Shown here in pieces: positions 7,101 through 13,885 of a stretch of DNA of 19,560 nt. The translations under genes were made by a program, and so were the position numbers. Origin of the DNA: an uncultured Bacteroidales bacterium (GTDB taxonomy: Bacteria; Bacteroidota; Bacteroidia; Bacteroidales; UBA932); assembly GCA_934678915.1 (NCBI GenBank), contig CAKUSF010000029.1:1-19560 (forward strand). Reading direction: 5' to 3'. The notes under the pieces are model-generated. The model was not told the origin of the DNA and searched no databases. It saw only the letters and a program-made list of their open reading frames with translations. How positions within the stretch are numbered: position 1 is the first letter of the stretch; each line of letters opens with the position of its first letter.

Positions 7101-7276
7101 GCATTCAGGTCATGTACGATTTCGCACCGAAGGCGATCACAAGACTTGGCCTCCGCAAGTTGGCCGTTGGTTTCGGGCTTTCGGACATCGCCCACATCTC
7201 TACAGTGAAGTTCGAGAGGGGCACAGAGTACCCTTACTGCCGTGGAATCAACCTGATTTTCCGCCCGACATTCTAA
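4181..7276 (+). CDS. SusC/RagA-like TonB-dependent outer-membrane transporter
   Basis: The start at 4181 is chosen because the ATG at 4136 falls inside the promoter. The product is then 1031 aa with a Sec signal peptide ending FADSAFAQ (about residue 39). In order: a carboxypeptidase-D regulatory-like domain at about 55-135 (ITIKGRITDDHDEPLPGANV, GTSADADGNYSL), a TonB plug at about 145-265 (ILIRGSNTL, IERIDVLKDASATILYGEKG, ANGVIVV), then the long beta-barrel ending LIFRPTF with terminal Phe. All are hallmarks of the SusC/RagA family, which forms a two-protein importer with the SusD-like lipoprotein encoded 16 nt downstream. No N-terminal FecR-interaction (STN) domain is seen, so direct anti-sigma signalling is unlikely. 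Substrate is not readable from SusC alone; the co-transcribed metalloprotease and absence of glycoside hydrolases favour peptides. It opens a five-gene operon running to 13797. Confidence 0.93.
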   Translation: MFMKSEKSTKTIGFRFGVLIFSLCAILSFTGFADSAFAQNTQGKSASGASSNPRITIKGRITDDHDEPLPGANVLVKGTSIGTSADADGNYSLTFQRSPGKSDILVYSFIGTESKEFNVSTSTRLNVQLKTSSLDAVVVNGFYTQTKETFTGAATTISGDQLVAVSSTNLMQSLAALTPGMVLVENNNAGSNPNAVPSILIRGSNTLISNESEEGVNNPLIVLDGVEISIQELYDLDMFDIERIDVLKDASATILYGEKGANGVIVVERKRSEEGKLRLSYNFVPRFSVPDLSSFNLCSPAEKLEIERLAGKYDTTDGSMDEAYDYKLQLIRKGVNPDWLHAPLRVPLSHSHSLALSSRGEKLEFRANANFGDTYGVMKGDNRRNLGLNFSINYHLRNKLTLSYKNSFSLNRSVDSPYGSYSQYSRMNPYNPMTDEDGNYIKSYYFNPLSTSSYKTANPLYDATLSSFGKSQNQSWTNSLSGRWNITKELYVTGQANLNLTWNRSDNYDSPDRAKYQNSALNDKGQYSLSTGNGLTTDGKIVVNYGKSLDSKGSMFRVSAGSNIQYSRKQSASFLAKGFIKDELSDLSFALTYPTGHPTGTDRVATAVGFFANANFSLWNRYFVDGSYRTSGSSKFGANNSFAPFWALGAGWHLHNEKFIKDNLPWINTLTFRYSLGYTGSVSFDYYQARTVYQYDSKYQYVSGIGALPKQMGNPDLKWQRTLNNNFGLTAAFLDNRFNLSFDFYSNTTYDMLMSVNLPPSVGTSSMNVNFGQLNNKGLDLSLSAQIIRNKDWFWSVTLTGGHVMDQIRKISEGLKNDIDNPYDSSKPKILFVEGGSQYDIYAMRSAGIDPATGKEIFIKKNGEYTFKYDENERVAVGNTNPILQGSLMNTLRYKGFSISVATSYTFGSDYYNSTLKNKVENIDLNYNVDRRVFTDRWKQPGDHTRFLGIGTSSSSSQYSERFVERRNELYISSIQVMYDFAPKAITRLGLRKLAVGFGLSDIAHISTVKFERGTEYPYCRGINLIFRPTF

Positions 7277-7292
7277 TTAAGGAGGACTGACA

Positions 7293-8723
7293 ATGAAAAG
7301 CAAAAGAATATTCATAACAATCATTACCGTGGTCGCAGTTCTTGCCTCCGGATGCTCGAAGTTCCTTGATGTGCATCCAAAAGGAGAGAAAATCAACATG
7401 TTCGAGACTGCGGAGGAATATGAGGATGCACTCTATGGAGTGTATAACGAACTGACTGGAAGCAATCTGTACGGACAGTATCTGTACCTGCTCCCGGAAG
7501 TGTTGAGCCAGAATTTCACCACTTCTGACTACAAGTATTCTGAACTCGCAGAGGGTGAAATGACCACTCAGGGTGCCACCGCCACAAAACGTGACATCTG
7601 GAAATCCGCCTACACTGCCATCAACCATATCAACAACATAGTCGAGCATGCCGAGGATGACATCAACACCTACAAGCATTCTGGACTTTATCTTGGTGAA
7701 GCTCTGGCGTTGAGGGCATTAGTTCATTTTGAACTCCTCAAGCTCTTCGGTCCTCCTTACTGGGCCCCTGATGCGGAGAAGAAGCAAGTCCTTCCTTATG
7801 TCACCAAATACTCCTTTGACATCAAGGATTTTGATTCCTACGATAAGGTCTATGAGGCAATCCTTTCTGATCTTGGAAGGGCTGAAGAATATCTTGCCGA
7901 GGATGCTACGCTTGTTCCGGTTGATCGAGACAACACCGCCAACTCATTCACTGACGCAAGAATAGCTCACATGAATTTGTACGCTGTCCAGGCCCTAATC
8001 GCAAAGGTTTACTGGAGCCGGAATGACCTTGATAATGCGGAGAAATATGCTGAAAAGGTCATCGCCAGCGGTAAGTTCACTTTCCGCCCGGCCAGTGCTT
8101 TCGTGCAACCGGACAACGGGACATTCGATCTTCATGAGAGCATTTTCGGACTGTATGTCAGTGACGAGAGTACCATGATGAAGAAACTCGCTCTTTCTGA
8201 GACTGTCGGCTCGTCCGCCTTGAGATTGGCATCCGATTATTCCGTCCTTTACGAAAAGAACTCCGGTGCCAGCACGGATTATAGGCTTTCCGCATGGTTC
8301 GATCCTTCAATTCCTGCATGCCGCAAGATGGTCAACAACATATTCATCTCCGGTGGTAACACCTACAATGGAAAGTCTATCCTTGGTTACGATGTCATAC
8401 GTCTTTCGGAACTGTACTACATTGTCGCTGAGGCGAACATCACGAAAGACCAAGCCAAGGCTAAGGAATATTTTGACAAGGTCCTGAAATCCAGAGGCCG
8501 TGAGACCCTAGAGGAGTCAGGTGAGGCTCTTACCAAAGACCTTCTCTTCGAAGAGAGAAAACGTGAGTTTTACGGAGAAGGATTCACATGGTTTGAGATG
8601 AAGAAAGAGCAGAAAGACATCTTGACCGTTTCCGGCAAGACACTGCCTGGAGACGTGGCTGCCACCTACACTCTGACTGTCCCTGATGAAGAGTGGGAAT
8701 CCAGAAAGAACATTGAGATTTGA
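7293..8723 (+). CDS. SusD/RagB-like substrate-binding lipoprotein
   Basis: The 476-aa product has a lipoprotein signal with lipobox LASGC (Cys21), followed by SKFLDVHPKGE, the standard opening of SusD/RagB proteins. The N-terminal SusD-like region carries the conserved AYTAINHINNIVEHA and GEALALRALVHFELLKLFG helices (tetratricopeptide-like). The C-terminal RagB/SusD region includes DVIRLSELYYIVAEANI and the LLFEERKREFYGEGFTWFEMKK motif, where the family usually reads ExxxEFxxEGxRxxDLxR. It acts as the lid on the SusC barrel at the cell surface. Start codon support is strong: GGAGG at 7281-7285, 7 nt before the ATG, and only 16 nt from the SusC stop, so the two are co-translated in one operon. 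The length is slightly shorter than many glycan-binding SusD proteins and closer to RagB-type ones. Ligand unknown; peptide is the best guess from context. Confidence 0.93.
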   Translation: MKSKRIFITIITVVAVLASGCSKFLDVHPKGEKINMFETAEEYEDALYGVYNELTGSNLYGQYLYLLPEVLSQNFTTSDYKYSELAEGEMTTQGATATKRDIWKSAYTAINHINNIVEHAEDDINTYKHSGLYLGEALALRALVHFELLKLFGPPYWAPDAEKKQVLPYVTKYSFDIKDFDSYDKVYEAILSDLGRAEEYLAEDATLVPVDRDNTANSFTDARIAHMNLYAVQALIAKVYWSRNDLDNAEKYAEKVIASGKFTFRPASAFVQPDNGTFDLHESIFGLYVSDESTMMKKLALSETVGSSALRLASDYSVLYEKNSGASTDYRLSAWFDPSIPACRKMVNNIFISGGNTYNGKSILGYDVIRLSELYYIVAEANITKDQAKAKEYFDKVLKSRGRETLEESGEALTKDLLFEERKREFYGEGFTWFEMKKEQKDILTVSGKTLPGDVAATYTLTVPDEEWESRKNIEI

Positions 8724-8742
8724 AACTAAAATTGGATCAAAG

Positions 8743-9666
8743 ATGAAAAAGATAATATATTCATTGATTGTATCTCTCCTGTTCCTTGCCTCGTGTGATG
8801 GAACGTGGGTGATGTACGACACGGCCCAGAAGGACCACATCTATTTTCAAGACCGAATCCAGACCATCATGAAATCTTTCGCACTTTTGTCGCAGGACGA
8901 AATTGATGTCACAGCGAATGTCTTTGTGATGGGTAATGTGTCAGATGTTGACAGGCCGTTCAAAGTGGAAAGTGTGGACACTCCTGAAGGAACGGTGCTG
9001 ACTTTTGGGGATGTGGAATATCCTGTGATTTCAGCCAGGGAAGGCATCGACTTTGAGGTTGAGGATTGCGTGATTCCGGCTGGAGAAGTTTCCACGACAA
9101 TCAATGTTAAACTTAAGCGTCAGCCTGAAATGAAGAACGGAGGCTATGTGGGTGTTCACTTGAGGCTTGTCCCGTTTGAGAATTTTGAGCCGCTTCCGGC
9201 TGACACAGTCAGCAGTACGGTCATGTCTCCGGATTTGCTGATTTATGTCAATGACGGTGACCCGGCATGCCCAACATGGTGGAGGCCATCAGCCAGCAAG
9301 CCAGCGGGATGGGACTACGATCTGGGTAATTTCTATCCTGCCAAATTCCGCAAACTGTTGGAATTGTACCACAAGACGGCTGAGACTAACCCTACCTTCT
9401 ACGAGTACTGTGTGGCACATTACGGAGAGAATCTGGATGCGGAGCCTAATGCGGACAACAACAAGATGGTAAGGTTCTGGCGACAGACCTACATGGCTGC
9501 ATGGGCGACTTACGTCTTCTGTCCTTTGTACGAGTACTATGAGCAGTACTACAAGGAGCATCCAGATGATCCTAACTTTGAGGTGATGGGCACAGACAAT
9601 GTGAACATCAACGCTTTCAAAGGGTGGGGCGATCCAAGAAGTGGCAAGTACGGATTCCTTAACTAA
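8743..9666 (+). CDS. DUF4843 domain lipoprotein
   Basis: I start at 8743, where MKKIIYSLIVSLLFLASC forms a complete lipoprotein signal with Cys18. The upstream in-frame ATG at 8686 would overlap susD and add a charged stretch before the signal. The 307-aa mature protein has a beta-rich first part (residues about 30-170: VFVMGNVSDVDRPFKVE, FEVEDCVIPAGEVSTTINV) resembling an immunoglobulin-like or Calx-beta-type fold. A second part is rich in Trp and Tyr (CPTWWRPSASKPAGWDYDLG, then a helical region with YEYYEQYYKEHPDDP). This arrangement and its place between a SusD and a PKD-like lipoprotein match the DUF4843 family, an accessory lipoprotein of SusCD loci with no established biochemical role; it probably sits with the importer on the surface. 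The family call rests on context plus recalled pattern. Confidence 0.78.
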   Translation: MKKIIYSLIVSLLFLASCDGTWVMYDTAQKDHIYFQDRIQTIMKSFALLSQDEIDVTANVFVMGNVSDVDRPFKVESVDTPEGTVLTFGDVEYPVISAREGIDFEVEDCVIPAGEVSTTINVKLKRQPEMKNGGYVGVHLRLVPFENFEPLPADTVSSTVMSPDLLIYVNDGDPACPTWWRPSASKPAGWDYDLGNFYPAKFRKLLELYHKTAETNPTFYEYCVAHYGENLDAEPNADNNKMVRFWRQTYMAAWATYVFCPLYEYYEQYYKEHPDDPNFEVMGTDNVNINAFKGWGDPRSGKYGFLN

Positions 9667-9681
9667 AAAAGCATATTCATT

Positions 9682-11184
9682 ATGGAGAAAATAAGATATA
9701 GTATATTGGCTGCCATTCTGCTTCTTTCTGTCTTTCCCTCTTGCTGGAAGATTGATGAGGGAGAGACCTTGACATTGGAATCGATAGACGTAGTGGCAGC
9801 GTCAGACACAATCAACGCTGACCTTGGAGTTGAACTGAAATATGAAGGGTTGACTGTCAAGAGCGGGCTTGATGTGAAGTACGAGTGGGTGTACGGTCAG
9901 CCTGCGGACGGAAAGACGATAGCTGATCATCTTTTCAAGGCAGGCACAATCGAACAGGTTTCTACTTCACCTACCATTGACTACACCTTCTCAAAGATCG
10001 GGACATTCCTCCTACGTCTGAGGCTTGACAACGGGGAGAGTGTGTCTTATAAATATTTCACCCTTAATGTCAACTCTGGTTATGATGAGGGAGTGGCCAT
10101 CCTAAGCAATGATCAGGCTGGTAACGGCAGGCTGACGTTCGTGAAAACCTTGACTTCTGAAGAAAGTGCTGCGGGCAAGCAGGAGGTATTCCCGGATGTG
10201 TTCTCATCAATCAATCCTGGCCAGACACTGAAAAACGGAGTGGCTCTTTATATGTCAAATGCCACAGTTAAAAAAGTTGACTATTCAGGACTTCTTATCG
10301 CGACAAAGGACGAGAAAGGCACTATGTGGCACATGGAGGCCAAGACATTTCAGTTGTTCCAGAAAGCCAGCATGGTTGCCACAGGGGCTAATTTCAAGGC
10401 TTTCGGAGGAGAATTGGCTTCGACTTCGGGTTTTGCCTCATTCATGCTTGGGGACAATTCCCACGTCTATCGCTACGACATGCTTTTGGGAAATTATACT
10501 GACATGACTGACATCAAGCCGATGACTAGAATCTTCGGAGGTCTTTCCAGAACTTCTGAGAAATCAGAGTCTGTCCGGACTACAATCTACTACACGGGAG
10601 ACTCTCTTTGCTTGAGGAGGAACGCTTCATCCGGAGCATTATACTACTCGGAGAGTGGTTACTCAGTGGTGAATATGTCAACGATGAGGACGGCTAAAAG
10701 CAATGGCCTTTACATTCTTTTTAGGAATAAGGCAAACCCGAATGAGTATCTTATCCGCAACACGGATGGTGTCGGTGGATCTGGAACTTTCAAGAAATGG
10801 GGCACTTCCGTAACCTTCACTACAGCTGATCTGAAGATGGATGAGAATAGTAAGTTCGTGAACACCAAGCACTCAGCTGATGTCTATTACACATTCCAGA
10901 ATGCCATCTACAGATGGTCTTTGATCAGTGCTCCGGCTACCAAGCCAGCGATTACAGTCCCTGATGGTGAGCAGATCCGCGACATTGCAACTAATTTCAA
11001 AGGGCGCGGCAAGGGTGATGATGGAGAGGATCTTCTTTATGTGGCGACCTACAATCCATCTAGAGCCGGTGACAAGAAGGGGAGCCTCTACGTCTTCTCT
11101 TTCTCAGATGACTCCCTTGTCCGCTCCTATGAAGGAATCTGCGATGATCCGGCCTCGGTGCTGTACAAGTACAGAGTAAACTGA
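9682..11184 (+). CDS. PKD-like family lipoprotein
   Basis: The 500-aa product starts with a lipoprotein signal (MEKIRYSILAAILLLSVFPSC, Cys21). Residues about 30-130 form a PKD/Ig-like domain: DTINADLGVELKYEG, VKYEWVYGQPADG, then TIDYTFSKIGTFLLRLRLDNG, the usual PKD closing strands before the C-terminal part. The remaining 370 residues consist of short beta strands with recurring turns (for example FASFMLGDNSHVYRYDM, YILFRNKANPNEYLIRN, VYYTFQNAIYRWSL), suggestive of a beta-propeller-like sensor or binding module. No catalytic motif is visible. It lies 15 nt after the DUF4843 gene and 24 nt before the metalloprotease, in the conserved order SusC-SusD-DUF4843-PKD-like-metalloprotease known from many Bacteroidota genomes. 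It likely helps bind the protein substrate at the cell surface (inference). Confidence 0.8.
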   Translation: MEKIRYSILAAILLLSVFPSCWKIDEGETLTLESIDVVAASDTINADLGVELKYEGLTVKSGLDVKYEWVYGQPADGKTIADHLFKAGTIEQVSTSPTIDYTFSKIGTFLLRLRLDNGESVSYKYFTLNVNSGYDEGVAILSNDQAGNGRLTFVKTLTSEESAAGKQEVFPDVFSSINPGQTLKNGVALYMSNATVKKVDYSGLLIATKDEKGTMWHMEAKTFQLFQKASMVATGANFKAFGGELASTSGFASFMLGDNSHVYRYDMLLGNYTDMTDIKPMTRIFGGLSRTSEKSESVRTTIYYTGDSLCLRRNASSGALYYSESGYSVVNMSTMRTAKSNGLYILFRNKANPNEYLIRNTDGVGGSGTFKKWGTSVTFTTADLKMDENSKFVNTKHSADVYYTFQNAIYRWSLISAPATKPAITVPDGEQIRDIATNFKGRGKGDDGEDLLYVATYNPSRAGDKKGSLYVFSFSDDSLVRSYEGICDDPASVLYKYRVN

Positions 11185-11208
11185 TAATCAATAATAACAA
11201 ATAATACT

Positions 11209-13797
11209 ATGACAAAAAGGAGCATTATCCTCGCTTTGATCGCCGCCGCGCTGTTGGTTCCGTCCACAGACGCGGCAGCGTTCCCGTTTAAGAAAAAGAA
11301 GAAAAAGGCTCAGACCGAAGCTGTGGCGACATCAAAACCTGCCCCAAAGAAGAAGCAGACGCCTTACCAGAAGCTGATGAAGGAAGTCGCTGATTCTGCT
11401 TGCGGGAAGACCTTCAATCTCTACCGCACTACCAAGGACAAGATCTACATGGGCTTTCCAAGGAATATGATGGGACGCAGGATGCTTGTGGGAAGCACGA
11501 TCACCGCGACAAGCAATCCGTCCTATCTGAACGTGGGCTACAAGTACGCCAAGCCGACATATTTCCAGATTGACTTGAAGGACAGCCTTGTGGTGCTGAC
11601 GGTACCGGTTACAAATGCCACTAGTTCCGATCCAGAAATGCAGGCTGCCCTTGAGCGTAGCTATATTCCAAAAGTCTTGAGAAGGATAGCCGTGCAGGCC
11701 ACCAGTAAGGACAGTTCGGAGGTGATCTTCGATGTGACATCACTCATCAATTCGGTGGCTCCTAAAGGTAAGAACTTTTCCCTCACGAAGGCTGCGGATG
11801 AGAAATCCACCTGGTTCAGCGACCTTAAGGCATTCAGTGACAACGCTTCTGTGAAAGTGCATTCCAATGTGGATTTCACGAAGACTTTCCTGATGCTTAA
11901 AGGAAAGGTCGGATCCGGCTCGATGGCCTACACAGTCTCGTTCCTGCTCTTGCCGGAGAATCCTATGCCTGCACGTGTTCAGGATTCCAGAATCGGTGTG
12001 TTCCCTGTAGGTCCGGGAGAGGGTAGTGTCAAGTACGATCTCACTTCTGCTGAGGATGGTTTCAAGGGTTATGTGCTGGCCTCACGTTGGAGACTTGAGC
12101 TCTCTGACACAACCGCTTGGCAGAAAGGCCAGAAGGTTACGGTGAAGAATCCGATCGTCTGGTACGTGGACAACTCATTCCCAGAGGCTTGGAAGGCTCC
12201 TATCAAGAAAGGCGTCCTTGCGTGGAATCATGCCTTTGAGGCAATAGGTCTGAAGGATGTGATGCAGGTCCGTGACTTCCCGACTGCCGAAGAGGATCCG
12301 CAGTTCGATCCTGACAATCTGAAATATTCATGCATCAGGTACGTCCCTGACGCCACGATGAATGCGATGGGACCGTCTTGGGTGGATCCTGTGACTGGTG
12401 AGATTCTGAATGCATCCGTGCTTGTCTATAACGATGTCATCAAACTCATTAATAACTGGCGTTTCGTGCAGACCTCGCAGGTGGATGAGAAAGTTCGTGT
12501 GGTGAAGATGCCTCAGGACATCATTGACGAGTCGATGGTTTATGTCATCTCTCACGAAATAGGTCACACTCTGGGACTTATGCACAACATGGGGGCGTCT
12601 TCTGCTTATCCGACCGACTCTTTGAGAAATGCAGCTTTTACCGCCAAGTACGGCACTACTCCGTCAATCATGGACTATGCCCGCTTCAACTATGTCGCCC
12701 AGCCTCAGGACAAAGGAGTAAAACTCGTACCACCAACTTTGGGAGTCTATGATGAATATGCCATCAAGTGGCTCTACACACCGGTTGTCGGTGCGAAGGA
12801 CATTTGGGAGGAAGCTGCCATAGCGGAAAAGATAATTGATGAGAAAGCTGGAGATCCGCTTTACCGTTACGGAGCTCAGCAACTTACCACTTCTGCCAGC
12901 TATGGAGCCTACGATCCGAGCGCAAGGACTGAGGACTTGGGCAACGATCCGATCAAGTCCAGCGACTACGGAATCAAGAACCTCAAGTACATCCTTCCAA
13001 AGATGAATGAATGGGTCGGTGCAGATGACTGCGATTTCACCCATAGGAACGACCTCTACATCCAGCTGACGAACCAGTACTATCGCTACATCGGCAATGT
13101 GCTGGCTCAGGTCGGAGGAATATACTTGAACAATGTCAAGGAGGGTTCTGCTGTCAAACCATCAACCCCTGTCTCCAAAAAGGTTCAGAAAGCTTCCTTG
13201 AAATGGGTAGTAAGCCAGCTTCGTTCCTCTTCTTGGATTAATGACCCGGACGTGACATCCAATCTGCCGTTGGCAGCTCCGCAGTCCAACAAGATCTGCG
13301 CTCAGGTGGCTAAGGCTCTGGCCTCCACCGTCCCAGCGAATGTCATCCTTGCCTCGGTTGTTCCCGCAGAGGGCAAACCTTACACTGTCAATGAGTATTA
13401 TAACGACCTTTACAACGAGGTGTTCGCATCCTCGATTGCCGGGCGCAAGCTGACATCTGAGGAAAAGACTCTCCAGAGGGAAGTATTGACCGCTTCTTCA
13501 AAAGGGGTAAAATCCATGCTGTCCAAATCGTTGGCGGAAGAATCTTCTGATGATGAATATGCTTCTGAACCAATGTGGTGCGGCTATGATGATGTGACCC
13601 TAGGGGAGGGAAATGCCCCTTATCAGAAGGCGGTGAGCGTTCTATCCATCGATGAGAGTGACGGATGCCAGATCGTGTTCCTGAACAAGGTCAAGGCTTT
13701 GGCCACTTCTCGCAAAGCTTCCGCTCCTTCAGAGGATCGCGCTCACTACGAGTACCTTCTTGCCCGTGTCAACGCGGCTCTACAGGCTCAGAAATAG
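11209..13797 (+). CDS. Zinc-dependent metalloprotease (DUF5118/DUF5117/DUF4953 type)
   Basis: The 862-aa product has a Sec signal peptide (LALIAAALLVPSTDAAA) with no lipobox, then a Lys-rich linker (FKKKKKKAQ and PKKKQ, residues about 26-50). A DUF5118-like segment (about 55-95, FNLYRTTKDKIYMGFP) and a DUF5117-like segment (about 95-300) precede the catalytic DUF4953-like part. The extended metzincin zinc motif HEIGHTLGLMH is at residues 449-459: His449, His453 and His459 as zinc ligands, Glu450 as catalytic base. A candidate Met-turn, SIMDYARF, has Met488. All key residues are intact, so activity is expected. The protein is exported to the periplasm or surface; the very basic linker could contact lipopolysaccharide or nucleic acid, but that is speculation. 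As last gene of the SusCD operon (24 nt after the PKD-like gene) it probably cuts proteins into peptides that the SusCD pair imports. Natural substrates of this family are poorly known. Confidence 0.9.
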   Translation: MTKRSIILALIAAALLVPSTDAAAFPFKKKKKKAQTEAVATSKPAPKKKQTPYQKLMKEVADSACGKTFNLYRTTKDKIYMGFPRNMMGRRMLVGSTITATSNPSYLNVGYKYAKPTYFQIDLKDSLVVLTVPVTNATSSDPEMQAALERSYIPKVLRRIAVQATSKDSSEVIFDVTSLINSVAPKGKNFSLTKAADEKSTWFSDLKAFSDNASVKVHSNVDFTKTFLMLKGKVGSGSMAYTVSFLLLPENPMPARVQDSRIGVFPVGPGEGSVKYDLTSAEDGFKGYVLASRWRLELSDTTAWQKGQKVTVKNPIVWYVDNSFPEAWKAPIKKGVLAWNHAFEAIGLKDVMQVRDFPTAEEDPQFDPDNLKYSCIRYVPDATMNAMGPSWVDPVTGEILNASVLVYNDVIKLINNWRFVQTSQVDEKVRVVKMPQDIIDESMVYVISHEIGHTLGLMHNMGASSAYPTDSLRNAAFTAKYGTTPSIMDYARFNYVAQPQDKGVKLVPPTLGVYDEYAIKWLYTPVVGAKDIWEEAAIAEKIIDEKAGDPLYRYGAQQLTTSASYGAYDPSARTEDLGNDPIKSSDYGIKNLKYILPKMNEWVGADDCDFTHRNDLYIQLTNQYYRYIGNVLAQVGGIYLNNVKEGSAVKPSTPVSKKVQKASLKWVVSQLRSSSWINDPDVTSNLPLAAPQSNKICAQVAKALASTVPANVILASVVPAEGKPYTVNEYYNDLYNEVFASSIAGRKLTSEEKTLQREVLTASSKGVKSMLSKSLAEESSDDEYASEPMWCGYDDVTLGEGNAPYQKAVSVLSIDESDGCQIVFLNKVKALATSRKASAPSEDRAHYEYLLARVNAALQAQK

Positions 13798-13803
13798 AAT
13801 CAC

Positions 13804-13862
13804 CGGTCGCTGTGGTTCGGCAAGCTCACCAACCATCGGTCGCTGAGCCTGTCGAAGCGACT
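13804..13862 (+). repeat. REP-like double hairpin between protease and metallophosphatase genes
   Basis: Two hairpins stand in tandem: TGGTT/AACCA (13813-13817 with 13831-13835) and GTCGCT/AGCGAC (13839-13844 with 13856-13861). CGGTCGCTG occurs at the left of each unit, and the second contains GAGCCTGTCGAAG. The second unit, read on the other strand, is the CTTCGACAGGCTCAGCGACC type of element that is scattered in many bacterial genomes; the first (GGTTCGGCAAGCTCACCAACC) is a related variant. It fills most of the 88-bp gap, leaving about 23 bp before the next ATG. It may stop or stabilise transcripts from the upstream operon. There is no T-run. Confidence 0.7.
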
Positions 13863-13885
13863 GAAAACACAAACATATTCATTAA

